Shown here piece by piece: positions 9,701-19,429 of a DNA stretch of 64,000 nucleotides. A program made the translations under genes and the position numbers. How positions within the stretch are numbered: position 1 is the stretch's first letter; each line of letters opens with the position of its first letter. The notes below the pieces were generated by a model that was not told where the DNA came from, did no database searches, and saw nothing but the letters and a program-made list of their open reading frames with translations. Origin of the DNA: Arion vulgaris (Eukaryota; Mollusca; Gastropoda; Stylommatophora; Arionidae); NCBI GenBank assembly GCA_020796225.1, contig CM036774.1, positions 25,534,692 to 25,598,691 on the forward strand, read 5' to 3'.

Positions 9701-12700
9701 AATGTCTCTCTCATTACAGGATTATTTATTATCTATCATACTCTAGATTACAACGAGAACAGAAGCAGAGAATGGGTTCTACCAATTGTTGCTCGAGACA
9801 TGGTAAGTTGAGGTATGGTGAGTTGAGGAATGATGAGTTGAGGTATGGTAAATTGAGGTATGGTAAGTTGAGGTATGATGAGTTAAGGTATGGTGAGTTG
9901 AGGTATGATGAGTTGAGGTATCGTGAGTTGAGGTATCGTGAGTTGAGGTATCGTGAGTTGAGGTATCGTGAGTTGAGGTATCGTGAGTTGAGGTATGGTA
10001 AGTTAAAGTATGGTGAGTTGAGGTATGGTGAGTTGAGATATGCTAAGTTGAGATATCGTGAGTTGAGGTATGGTGAGTTGAGGTATCGTGAGTTGAGGTA
10101 TCGCGAGTTGAGGTATGGTAAGTTGAGGTATGGTGAGTTGAGACATGGTGAGTTGAAATAGAAAAACCAACTAGAATTCTGTAAGTAAAACAAATAATAC
10201 TCTGTATCAAACAGTGTATACATGCTAATAATTTGGATGTCTCTGTGGCGTGAAGGTAAGGGTTCGTTCTCGCGTGAAGTGATCAGGATATTTTTTTTGA
10301 AATCCCTGATCTCGATGTAGGTGAGATCGAGTTTCTCCTATCGGAGACGAACACTAACAGGTAAGTCTCATGTTCCCGTTGAACACTTAAAAGAACAATT
10401 GGCTGTTGAAGATCAATAAGAATAGACTGCAAAGCCGCTGCCCGGACAAAATTTTGTTTAAATATTAAGATAAAGTTCCTACACTCAATAACATCAGAGA
10501 CCCTCGCCGATGCTTCGGAATTTGTGCATTGCCTCTTCGTGTGTAAGAACGAGATCGGAGAGCACATGGTTATTCACAGAAGTGCAATGATGATAGTCAT
10601 ATCAATCATGCAATCATTAAAATGAGTGAAAAGTCTTAACAACAGATATGAGATGTCTTAACCCTTTGTGCTGCTATATACTTCCCGAAGACGGATCTAA
10701 AAATAGCTACTCTCTGTTTCTAGGTCCCAAACATCAATGTTCGCTCATAGCAGTGACAATAGAAATGTATAATGTGTTAACACGTTTTTAGCCCACAGAG
10801 GAGAGATAATAACAGACGTGTTAATGTGTCTTTAGCCCTTTAGCTGCTAAGGACGTATATATACTTTTTCCCATTCACTTCTAAAGACGCATTAACACGT
10901 CTGTTATTATCTCTCCTCTGTGGGCTAAAGACGTGTTAACACGTTATACATTGCTACTGTCTCTGCTATAGGCGTACATTCACGTTTGTGACCTAGAAAC
11001 AAAGAGTAGCTATTTTAGCTCAGCCTTCAGAAAGTATGTAGCAGCGAAAGGGTTAACAGTGATGGGGAAAACGTCTATACACGTCCTTAGCAGCTAAAGA
11101 CAGGAGTAACAATGAGAGATACAATTTGAAAACAAGAAATTAAGAAAATAAGGAGGAGTTGGAGGAGGCGAGAGAATATGCTAGAGACCGAGTGTTTTTC
11201 ATGCGGACTGTGGTAAGAACTACTTTCTCTCAAAGCAGAGTCGGCTAAAATGTAATATTTGTTTGAAGGGATGGACAGAGATGCTGACCATTTCTTCAGC
11301 CAAAAAGAAATGGGTTCGGCTAAAAGGAAGTAGAATAGTTACAAAAGAAAACAAGATTTCAAAAGCTGTAAGATCGTGGTCATGATAGTACTGCAACAAT
11401 ATCAGCATGCACAGTGTTTGCCATCTTCTGGGGAAGACTAAGCAGCTATAGGTATGTCCTGAGTGTTACAATATCGGTTAAATAATCAATAATGAATAAC
11501 CAGATGACCGGTTTACTAACAACACACTTTGTAATTGTCAAAATGGGGTGTCTCGTGACAGTTGTCACATTGTTGTCAAAATGGGGTGTGTCATGACAAT
11601 TGTCACATTGTTGTCAAAATGGGGTATCTCGTGACAGTTGTCACATTGTTGTCAAAATGGTGTGTGTCATGACAATTGTCACATTGTTGTAAAAATGGGG
11701 TGTCTCGTGACAGTTGTCACATTGTTGTCAAACTGGTGTGTGTCGTGACAATTGTCACATTGTTGTCAAAATGGGATGTGTCGTGACAATTGTCACATTG
11801 TTGTCAAAATGGTGTGTGTCATGACAATTGTCACATTGTTGTCAAAATGGTGTGTGTCATGACAATTGTAACATTGTTGTCAAAATGGTGTGTCTCGTGA
11901 CAGTTGTCACATTGTTGTCAAAATGGTGTGTGTCATGACAATTGTCACATTGTTGTATTCCATAATCGTAATGCATGTATTACGTTGTATTCTCTTTTCA
12001 GTACCACGTCGACGCTGCTCTACATGAGCCTCTTCATCGACTACCTCTTGGCCCTTTTGAAGATCATCCAATATCGATAGTAGTTGAGACTCTTCATATG
12101 GAAATACCAACTTTTAAAGACAGCGAATCTAAAGAAATCATCAACGCTGATAAAATTAATTACATGGACCCAACAGTTAAACCCGGAGCCAGTTCTCCAA
12201 CTGTTGCTCATCCACTTCCTCCTTCAGACTCCAAGTCAGATGATACTCACTTTGCGGATATACATCCTGTCCAAAATTCTGGTCACAATTCAGACATATC
12301 TCCAGCCTCAGCATATATTTCTAGCGCTTCAGTAGTTCAAGCTGAGCCTGTTGGACAGACAGTTATTCTTCCAGGGCAAGTCGCTCAATCTGAGCCTGTT
12401 GGAGAGCCAGTTATTCTTCCAGGGCAAGTCGCTCAATCTGAGCCTGTTGGAGATCCAGTTATTCTTCCAGGGCAAGTCGCTCAACAAGAACAAGTCATTC
12501 GTACTGGTCAAGACGTTGCTCCAGAACAAGTCATTCCTCCAGGTCAAAATATTCTTACTGGACAAGTCAATCCTCCCGGGCAAGTCGATTCTTCTGAACA
12601 AGTCGTTCCTCTTGGACAAGTTATTCCCCCTGAAAATACACCAGCGCCATCTCTCAATATTACATCAGGAGATAATCCTAAACCCCTAGATTTGATCAGT

Positions 12701-15700
12701 AATACCTTGGTATCTGCTGCACCTAAACAGCAGTTGCAGCCAACAATCCCAGCTGCCTCCCGTCCTCCACCAGCACCAGCTGTTCATGTACCCACAAGAC
12801 CACCTCCAGACCTTACCAAAACCATGACTGAAATAGCAAGCAGACTGAACCATACCAAATTTCAATGTGAAAAATTCAAAGTCCCGAATCAGATCGATTC
12901 TGACGTCTACCATTTACCACAGTTCAACATGAGCTACTGTAAAGTACCTAAAGCCGGTTGTACGTACTGGGAGCAGGTCGTATCTTTCCTTAATAAGCCA
13001 CCTCTGGAACTTTCCTACTTGGGAGTCAAAATGCCGTTTCAGATATCTAAGTTTGACATCAGGTACACTAGCCATTTCAACCTTCCAAGGAGAGACTTCA
13101 AAAAGGAAGAGGACCAAGCAGAAATAATGAAATCGCAAAGAGTGCTGTTTGTTCGCCATCCGCTGGAACGACTGTGGAGCTGCTATTTAGAGAAGTTTTT
13201 TTTGATTGACTATTGGACAACTGTGGGGACATCCATGAAAACTGTAGGTGCTGATACAAAGTGCCCTAAATCAATAACTTTCAGGTAAAGAGTACACGCT
13301 TGTTCTTCTTCTTTTGTCGTCACACTGTTACCGGGCTGTTGCCAAGTGTCGTGGTTTTCTGTTTTCGTCTTGCTCTGCTCTAGTGGTTTGGGTGATAAAT
13401 ATTTGTGCTTTTTGACAGGATTCTGCTATGTCATCGAAGTTGCTTAGATCTTCTTCTTCTTCCATCTTTTTCGTGGTCGTCCTCTCGCCTTCTTTCCTGA
13501 TGTTCTGTTGTAGAAGACACTGTATACAGTGGAGTTTGGTTACATTCTTATTATGTGATCTGATGTATGCAGTGTTTTGCGTGTGCAGAAAGCTGGATTT
13601 TATCGTGACTGATGTTCTTTTCGACATGAATTGTAATTCAAGTGATGAACAGTTTTGTGTTGACACTTTAGCGACGGTCATATGCATTTTTGCGGTGCTG
13701 CTTGCTGCTTTTTGTGGCGGTACGGCTGTTTCATTCTTGAATTAGTTCACGACACAGGAGACAGTTGTTAGCATTTAAAAGGGGTTTAAAGGGTTTAAAA
13801 GCCGAAGGATTGACTTCATTGCACCAGGTTTTATTCCATCTGGTTCTGTCCTCTCAGCAGAAATGGCACGCCACCTACCGAGAGTATTGCACAAAGCATG
13901 AACTCCGTAGCTCCGGCAACAATCCTAGGGTCTCTGGAAAACAACTGCACTCGTGAACAGACTGGCGCGGTCCAAAAGCGCCATTTGGAGCTCTAGTGCT
14001 TATCCTTCGGTGACGTGTCCGGTTTCAGCCAGTGTTTACTGGGTTCGCTCCCGTCCCCAGCCTATACCAGATTCAAAATTGTTCAGTTCAGTCATTTATA
14101 CATGTTAACAATTCACAGAATTACATTCATCTTCGTTCCGGAGCAATTTCTGTCTTCATGTGACTGGTGTAGAGGTTGAGCACTCGCCTCTCGCTCCAAA
14201 GGTACTCGGTTAGTCCCCGAGCGTTTGATCAATTTTTCCAGAGATCCCTGATCTCATTGTAGATTAAAATGAGACCACGTGTCATGCTAATCATGATTGA
14301 TAAGGAAAGCAAGTAATCACGCAAATATCAGTCTCTATCTCTCTCTCGCGCGATCGTTCTTAAGACGTTTTTATCATTCTATTGTGATATATAAACAGCC
14401 AAACATCAGAATGGAATGTACGTGCACAGCCTTCAGTACCAATCGGAACTCAAGTGTTTATCTTTCGGTGGTGTATTCGATTTCAACCAGCGTTTACTGG
14501 GTTCGCTCTCGCTAACCTTTGCTGCCCCAGCCAAAACCCACAAGGCAGCAGATTGCTATTGTCTTTCAGGGCAGCGACCCGTAGACGACGTGCCCTCCCG
14601 GGCTGATGAGCGTCATCTGTCCATCTATACCAGTCTTGTTAATAGACTGCTTGGTTTGCCTACCGTCCAGTTTTGTGTACGGTTTGCTCCGCTAGCCTTT
14701 GATTGTCCCCAATCAACTACAAGGCAGCAGTAAAATATCAGTCTGATGTGTCATTATCGTTTTTCTCATCAACAACGAAATAACAATTCTTCACACTTTT
14801 CTAATGCCGTTGTTGTTACTGTACTGTAAATCCACAGAGAGTTCATCGAGTTCACGCTACCATTATTTAATGAGAACTGGGCCCCTGTGACAGAACTCTG
14901 TAACCCTTGCGTGTTTGAGCCCGATATCATAGGCCATGTAGAGACACTGAGAGATGACTCGTATTACACGTTGAAGCAGGTATGTTATTTTCGTCAACAT
15001 CATCATCACCACTTTCATCATCATCATCGACGCCATCATCATTATAAGCATCATCATCATCCTCATCATTATCATCATCGTCATCATGATTATTAAAGGA
15101 CACTCGCCAGTGGTAGAGTGTTCGTGCACTACCTCTGAGATATTCCTGTGTAAGAAAGAGATCGGAGCACACATGGTTACTCACCGAAGTGCAATGATGA
15201 TTGTCCTATCAATCAATCAATCATTATAGTAATCATTATTCTTCTTCTTCGATCGCTCCATATGAACCACTTGTTAAACCACTCTTTGTGATTTGTATGT
15301 GATCTGAACATAAGAGCGATTGTGCATTGTGCCAGCTGTGCACCTACAAGTATACCGGCACAACCCATTTCTGCGACACGTTTTATTTCCGACCGTAACT
15401 GCTCTCTGGTCGACCCAGCCTCAATTTGATATCAGAAAAAACACTGGCAAGTAACGTCGCCCGGCGTGATGTTGATCACATCGTGTACCGACGATCAATA
15501 AAAAATACGGGCCTAACACCGTATTAGCCTAAATAAACACGTAATCACAAAGTATACTGTAGTTTTACAAATTACAAAAACAATGACAAAATACAGCAAC
15601 GTTTCGACCAACAAGGCCTTTATCAAGCAAACGAACAACAGGAGTGATAAATTTAAAAAAAACAAATGGACGACCAATAAAACAAACGTTTCTAATGAAA

Positions 15701-18700
15701 ATCTGGAAATAAAAACAATTAGCCTAAATACCACGAGGTTAAAAAGGGTTTCTTTACTTTATTTTAACTACTAAATAAGCCATAATAATGGCTTGGCGTC
15801 ATCTTAAAAAATATCTCAAGCCAGTGCCTCGGCTCTGTAGGACGAAAGAGTTAAAAACGTAATCATTTGATAATCGTTTATCTGTCCATCTTACTTTCAT
15901 ACATTCTTATATAATATTAAAATCGCAATTTGTATGTCTCTCCAGATAAACCAGGATTGGATATTTACGGAACACGATAAATTTTCCAGGGAAGAGAATC
16001 AGATGCTAGACATGACCATCTACAACTATCAGATACATAGCATCAACTGGTACAGCTTCTACCACAAGTGCTTGACCCAGAAGGAACTCGCATCCAAGTG
16101 AGAGATTCTTCTTCTTCTTTGTGTGTCGTCGTACTGTTACCGGATTGTTGACCAGTGTTATGGTATTTCTGTTTTTGTCCATGAACGCTCCATACTTCTT
16201 CTTCTTCTTCTTCTTTACGTTCGTTCTTTACAACCAATTTTAATCACTCTTTGTGATATGTTTGATCTTTGTCAAGAACGTGTATACGTTGCACATTGGT
16301 TTGGTAGGCCCCTAAACGCATAGACTTTACATGTTTAGGACACGTGCATCCGATTTCAGCCAAACCTTCTTACTGTTCTTACGACCTGCGTTGCAGGTAA
16401 CAGTGGTTCTATTCTTTACACCCCAAATTTGGATCCAGGTAACCAATCGGGCGGATGGTCCTATCAATCGATCAATCGATCAATCGATCAATAAATCGTG
16501 CTGTAGACATCCACAGACATCCTAAGTACTGACTAACAGTTCAGATATTGACATTTTTCTCTGACATGAGATTAAACTGTTCAGACGGTTTTTTCTCTGT
16601 CGTCCTCAGTTTCATTTCTTAATTCTTCTTCTTCTTTCTTCTTCTTCTTCTTCTTCTTCTTCTTCGAACGCTCCATATCGACCACTTGTTAAATCACTCT
16701 TTGTGATTTATATGTGATCTGAGCCTAAAAACGATTGTTCGTTGTGTCAGTTATGCGCCTACAAGTAGGCCAGCACATCTGATTTCTGCCACACTTTTTA
16801 TTTACTAGGTAGCTTCTATGCCTACCTTTGTCGCCTTTTACGACATGCTTTGTATGTCGCTGTATTACTATTCTTTGCGCCTGAGTGGTTACCGGGCCCA
16901 AATTTGGGGTGTAAAGAATAGAACCACTGTTACCTACAATGCATGTCGTAAGAGGCGACTAAGGAGGTTTGGATGAAATCGGATGCATGTGTCCTAAAGG
17001 TGTAGAAATCTATGCGTTTAGGAGCCTACCAAACCAATGTGCAACGTATACACGTTCTTGGCAAAGATCAAACATATCACAAAGAGTGATTAAAATTGGT
17101 CGTAAAGAACGAACGCAAAGAAGAAGAACTATTCTTTGCTTCCCTTGCGTGCTCCGGGAACACATGGGCGTCATCCCGTATTGATTTTATCGGTTATCAA
17201 TATATGTACAAAACCTTGCTTTTCCATGACATGCAACAATTAATGGTGATTGCCTTTTTCCAATATTGACGAGTTGTTGTTTTTCTGTACAGTGAACTCT
17301 TCCATCACATCAATATTATATATTTTAGCAGTTTTATTGTATTAACAGATACCTTGACGTACCTAGGGAGCATTTTTTACAGCAAATGGAAGAATTGTCT
17401 ATTGTCTGTCCCTAGGTGGATGATGGAATTGTTTGTCGAATCTTACTGTTAAGCGTAAGGGTGGGAGTTTTAATTTGCGTTCCAGGACCAGATGAATTGT
17501 CCTTGTTGTGTGATCTCCGTGTTTATTTAGTGGGGTCTTGATATTGTCTATCCATCTTTTTCTTGGTCTTCCCTTGGCTCTTAATAATAATTCCTCTCGT
17601 AACGTTATACTTTACATAGGGCCTGCAAGCTATCTCTCCATACCGCTGTATCCTGGTCAACTCGCTCAATATCCTCCATGGAACTGAGACCGATATTTCT
17701 TGTCTATCTCAGAAAAGTTCGGTTCAGGGTCTTCGTATGTCGTCCTCTCTCTCTTGAACCCTTTGCATCCCACTTCAATGCATGTTTTGATATCCTTTGA
17801 TCATTTCTTCTCAAGGTGTGTCCAACATATCTCCATCTTCTCCTTCTTACAACAGTTGTTACTAGTTGTTGGCTCTATTACCTTTTTATTGTATGCTGTT
17901 ATTGATGGTTGGTTGTATTTCATTCTCATTAAATGTCCAAACCACTGCATTTGTTATCTTTCAATGTATTCGCTGCATGAAGTTATGCCCACTCTGCTTC
18001 TGATATCCTCGTTTCGTAGTCTTTCTTTCCTGGTAACACTCCCCCGCACCGTCATTCTTACTTTACTTTTACTTTTCCGATCCAGCAGTCCCATGAGCAT
18101 TTGCCCTTCGACTTGAGGCAGCCATGGCAGTGAATTTACAGATCTGTCTGAGTTGTGGTGTGTTAGCATAGAGAGTGTTTTCAACATCTGGGTATGGAGG
18201 TAGATACTTGTGGCGTAGGTCACTGAGTGCAGGGCACTGGAAGAGATGGTGTGTGACAGTTTCTTCTGAATAGTCACACAGTTGACATTGTGGGGCAATC
18301 TTTGGTTGGATGCGATGTAGATGAGCATTCAGGGGCACATGTTGTGTCCTAAGGCGGAAAATAATGACTTGTTCTTGTCGTGTGAGGTGATTTATGGCAT
18401 CTTTGAGATTTTGAGTGGTCATGTGTTTAAAGAGGGCTCTGCCTGTTTTGCCCCTTGCCATTCACTTTCCCCATATCAGCTGCCCAAGCTAGACACAAAT
18501 AGAGGCAAATTGACCGTCTGTAAAGACTAAATCAGACGAAAAGACTTGGATCCAAGGAAAAGAGACTAAATTAACAAGTCCTTATGTGGTCACCAGTTCG
18601 GAAAAGAAAACGTGTAAGACTTAAGACCACTCTTCGAAAAACAACCCTACAAGAAAGTAAACTACTGGGATGTAAACCATACGAGATCTCCAACTGCTAG

Positions 18701-19158
18701 CAACGAACTGCATTACATGGAGATCTAAAACCTCTGCCCTATGTGCCGCATTTGGCACGAAAGGAATAAACTAACTAACTAAAGATGCTATGTATAATGT
18801 TATACATTTGAGAACCGTATAGTAACCGAAGTTGTATGTTAACGAATTTAACGTGAATTTAATGTATTTTAATTTATTTTATAGACTTTGGGATGTTTTC
18901 AAGAAAGTTGGTTATATATCGTCTCATGCTGGACTTCCCGATAACCTGTCGGACTACAACCAGACGACCATCCTTAAAGAACTCAAGCAACAGTTCAGAA
19001 TGTTCCCACTTGGTCCAATCAACGGACGAGCTCAACAGCTGAAGATGATGAGACGTGACTATGAATCCCTGCCAAAACCAACTATGGCAAAAATATTGGA
19101 AAGATACGCTATGGACTTTCAGTTGTTTGGTTATAGCACACAGTTGCCGTTGACATGA
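3652..19158 (+). CDS. Carbohydrate sulfotransferase (HNK-1/CHST8-14 type), six-exon gene
   Basis: Join 3652-3745, 9720-9802, 12002-13284, 14838-14979, 15946-16097, 18885-19158 (2028 nt, 675 residues). All junctions are GT/AG and the phases agree. Predicted role: transfer of sulfate from PAPS to a sugar (GalNAc, glycosaminoglycan or HNK-1-type acceptor) in the Golgi lumen; the acceptor cannot be read from sequence. Seen: basic N-terminus and membrane anchor (residues 11-27), long Pro/Gln/Val-rich stem (about 60-350), 5'-phosphosulfate loop [11 protein letters not shown] (372-382), 3'-phosphate motif [12 protein letters not shown] (443-454), [14 protein letters not shown] (498-511) followed by GHVETL, and an [13 protein letters not shown]-terminus. 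Known family members usually have about 350-430 residues; the excess here is in the stem. An in-frame TAG at 3628 lies 24 nt before the chosen ATG. Tandem repeats lie in introns 1, 2 and 4, in exon 3 and after the stop. Confidence 0.88.
3752..9568 (+). repeat. 5.8-kb minisatellite, 17-bp unit, filling intron 1
   Basis: About 340 tandem copies of a 17-bp unit close to atgttgtagttcttgtt, starting within a few tens of bases of the exon 1 donor. The plus strand is very rich in T and G. Variants form a higher-order pattern: a block with atgtttgtag then atgttggaagtattgctatg recurs near 5034, 5886, 7145 and 8251, with a related block near 4252. Another block, gtagttgtattNatgttg, recurs near 4766, 5615 and 6876. 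Recurrence intervals of about 850 and 1260 bp point to block duplication of some 50 or more units. Confidence 0.95.
9720..9802 (+). CDS. Sulfotransferase exon 2
   Basis: Acceptor ctctctcattacag|ga; donor gacatg|gtaagt. Reading phase 1 to phase 0, it gives residues 32-59 with [20 protein letters not shown] in the proximal stem. It is short and unlike any domain. It is supported by good splice sites, by being open only in the frame joining exons 1 and 3, and by exact phase agreement. The donor is the first unit of the 15-bp array that follows. Confidence 0.7.
9801..10160 (+). repeat. 15-bp minisatellite made of splice-donor-like units
   Basis: About 24 copies of a unit near tggtgagttgaggta, variants tggtaagttgaggta and tcgtgagttgaggta. 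The first unit is the actual 5' splice site of exon 2 (atg|gtaagttg), so almost every unit contains a near-consensus donor (GTGAGT or GTAAGT). The array is open in some frames on both strands (129 and 164 codons), but the exon 2 frame stops at once (gta agt tga). Confidence 0.95.
10235..10612 (+). mobile_element. SINE family D, near full length
   Basis: tRNA-like head (tctctgtggcgtgaaggtaa, then ggttcgttctcgcgtg as the B-box region), body with gatctcgatgtaggtgagat, a central caaaattttgtttaaatatt and a tail ending gaagtgcaatgatgatagtc followed by atcaatcatgcaatc. Other D copies or parts: 14165-14320, 15100-15235, 23150-23340, 35350-35940, 45075-45370, 54990-55320, 57490-57985 and 61308-61560. 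Confidence 0.75.
10662..11052. mobile_element. Palindromic MITE flanked by TTAA
   Basis: The left end ccctttgtgctgctatatac mirrors the right end gtatgtagcagcgaaaggg, and TTAA flanks both ends (10658-10661, 11053-11056). The inverted similarity continues inward: gagagataataacagacgtg around 10800 pairs with cacgtctgttattatctctc around 10896. The whole ~390 bp is therefore a fold-back with a short centre near 10840-10890. TTAA targets with CCC...GGG ends are typical of piggyBac-type elements. A fragment of the same sequence (cacgtccttagcagctaaag) lies at 11079-11098. Confidence 0.8.
11110..11515 (+). other. Intron 2 segment with a probable LINE tail remnant
   Basis: No gene seen. The stretch 11400-11500 (ggggaagactaagcagctat and following) resembles 20640-20740, the tail behind a LINE RNase H relic, so it is probably a LINE 3' end. 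Confidence 0.4.
11531..11957 (+). repeat. 38-bp minisatellite next to the exon 3 acceptor
   Basis: About 11 copies of a 38-bp unit: ttgtcaaaatggtgtgtg followed by tcatgacaattgtcacattg. Each unit carries a perfect or near-perfect 12-bp palindrome, tgacaattgtca or tgacagttgtca. The array ends about 45 bp before the acceptor of sulfotransferase exon 3. Confidence 0.95.
12002..13284 (+). CDS. Sulfotransferase exon 3: stem and PAPS-binding core
   Basis: Acceptor ctcttttcag|tac, donor actttcag|gtaaag (phase 0 to 2), residues 60-486. The first ~290 residues are a low-complexity stem rich in P, Q, V, S and T. Three tandem 16-residue repeats ([16 protein letters not shown] type, 48-nt units at 12342, 12390 and 12438) are followed by shorter PGQV/EQV repeats. 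The catalytic part starts with [11 protein letters not shown] (5'-PSB) and includes [17 protein letters not shown] (3'-PB). In the family, Arg and Ser of the 3'-PB contact the 3'-phosphate; here they are R444 and S452. Confidence 0.92.
12342..12630 (+). repeat. Coding minisatellite in the sulfotransferase stem
   Basis: Three nearly identical 48-bp units followed by degenerate shorter units (caagtcnntcntncnggn type), all in frame. The unit length is a multiple of three, so copy-number change would alter stem length without breaking the frame. Confidence 0.85.
13300..13700 (-). mobile_element. LINE 3' relic in intron 3
   Basis: The minus strand contains [13 protein letters not shown] and, one frame over, [13 protein letters not shown], the GRPRKRW-type signature of LINE ORF2 C-termini, with a frameshift between them. 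A related copy in plus orientation lies at 54720-54905. Confidence 0.6.
13780..14740 (+). mobile_element. SINE D and E fragments in intron 3
   Basis: 13800-13960 resembles SINE D tail and middle pieces. 13980-14060 is SINE E (gccatttggagctctagtgc). 14165-14320 is a D-type tRNA-like head (ttgagcactcgcctctcgct). 14400-14740 holds E-type sequence with tttactgggttcgctctcg and a second, diverged block. No gene seen. Confidence 0.55.
14838..14979 (+). CDS. Sulfotransferase exon 4
   Basis: Acceptor aatccacag|aga, donor aagcag|gtatgt (phase 2 to 0), residues 487-534. It carries the family motif [14 protein letters not shown] then [13 protein letters not shown]. In HNK-1-type sulfotransferases the matching HWxPxxxLCxPC and GxxETL stretch lies between the 3'-PB motif and the C-terminus. 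Confidence 0.93.
14998..15096 (+). repeat. ATC/CAT microsatellite at the start of intron 4
   Basis: Imperfect (CAT)n beginning about 20 bp after the exon 4 donor. It is followed by a SINE D 3' part (15100-15235) ending in atcaatcaatcaatc, and a SINE B fragment in minus orientation (15242-15310). Confidence 0.9.
15535..15640 (+). repeat. Dispersed repeat with the cgtttcgaccaacaaggcct motif
   Basis: About 95 bp (cacgtaatcacaaagta through aaggcctttatcaagcaa) recur nearly identically at 58308-58400. The family was not identified. The rest of 15350-15945 shows no gene beyond exon 5, which starts at 15946. Confidence 0.65.
15946..16097 (+). CDS. Sulfotransferase exon 5
   Basis: Acceptor gtctctccag|ata, donor catccaa|gtgaga (phase 0 to 2), residues 535-584 plus two bases. 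The sequence [13 protein letters not shown] through [10 protein letters not shown] has no separate motif, but phase agrees on both sides and it is open only in this frame. Confidence 0.85.
16180..16500 (-). mobile_element. SINE A fragments with an ATCA tail
   Basis: Minus-orientation SINE A (cttcttcttctttacgttcg, then gtttggtaggcccctaaacg) broken near 16375, with the head region at 16400-16450, followed by repeats of atcg/atca at 16463-16495. Confidence 0.6.
16622..17135. mobile_element. Head-to-head SINE B (minus) and SINE A (plus) pair
   Basis: SINE B in minus orientation runs from its (TTC)n tail at 16622 to about 16885. SINE A in plus orientation starts with ctgagtggttaccgggccca near 16880 and ends in aaagaagaagaa near 17130. 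The two families share core blocks, so the pair can fold back on itself. Confidence 0.75.
17550..18065 (-). mobile_element. LINE 3' fragment
   Basis: Holds a block (agggcctgcaagctatctct, ccatggaactgagaccgata, gcatcccacttcaatgcatg) that recurs at 23590-23960 and 37560-37990 in the same orientation and, reversed, at 25500-25870 and 28870-29240. The 23.6-kb copy translates to LINE ORF2 C-terminal protein ([14 protein letters not shown]). Confidence 0.75.
18066..18470 (-). mobile_element. LINE-type pol C-terminus (RNase H/zinc-knuckle tail)
   Basis: The 130-codon minus frame contains [21 protein letters not shown], then [19 protein letters not shown], the CxxC...HxxxxC arrangement found after the RNase H domain of LINE polyproteins. 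There is no intact upstream reverse transcriptase. It lies in sulfotransferase intron 5, opposite to the gene. Confidence 0.75.
18530..18785 (+). mobile_element. LINE 3' fragment, inverted relative of 3104-3480
   Basis: Nucleotide match to the reverse complement of 3104-3350 (atgtggtcaccagttcggaa, atgtgccgcatttggcacga) with a (CTAA)n tail at 18771-18782. Frameshifted. Confidence 0.75.
18885..19158 (+). CDS. Sulfotransferase exon 6: C-terminus and stop
   Basis: Acceptor ttttatag|act (phase 2), stop TGA at 19156-19158, residues 585-675. It has [18 protein letters not shown] and ends in [15 protein letters not shown], matching the (Y)xxDFxLFGY end of the family. No clear AATAAA was found close after the stop. 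Confidence 0.92.
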
Positions 19159-19429
19159 CAACCGAGAACATGTGTATTAGATAAGTGTAACAAAGTTCTA
19201 TGTGCAAAGTTTTGATGTATTTCTGTGCATTGTTTTATAAAGGGGCATTACGTCTCATTTCTGGTAGAGGTAGGAAGTTCATTTTTGAGAATATGTACGT
19301 TTTTAGAGTAAATTTAAAGTCAAGGATGACCTACTTGGAGTTACATTTGATGGGCAGACTATCGAACGTCGTGACATGGGCATATGTCTGATTAATTTAT
19401 TGTATGTATGTTGTACTATCATGAATTTG

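Noticed and set aside
9729..10223. Long frames on both strands (164 and 129 codons) rich in YLNS or LRYGE
   Set aside because: They are six-frame shadows of a 15-bp array; the period is a multiple of three so frames stay open without selection.
12329..13159. Minus-strand frames of 75-96 codons over sulfotransferase exon 3
   Set aside because: They overlap a well-supported plus-strand exon and follow its repeats in shadow.
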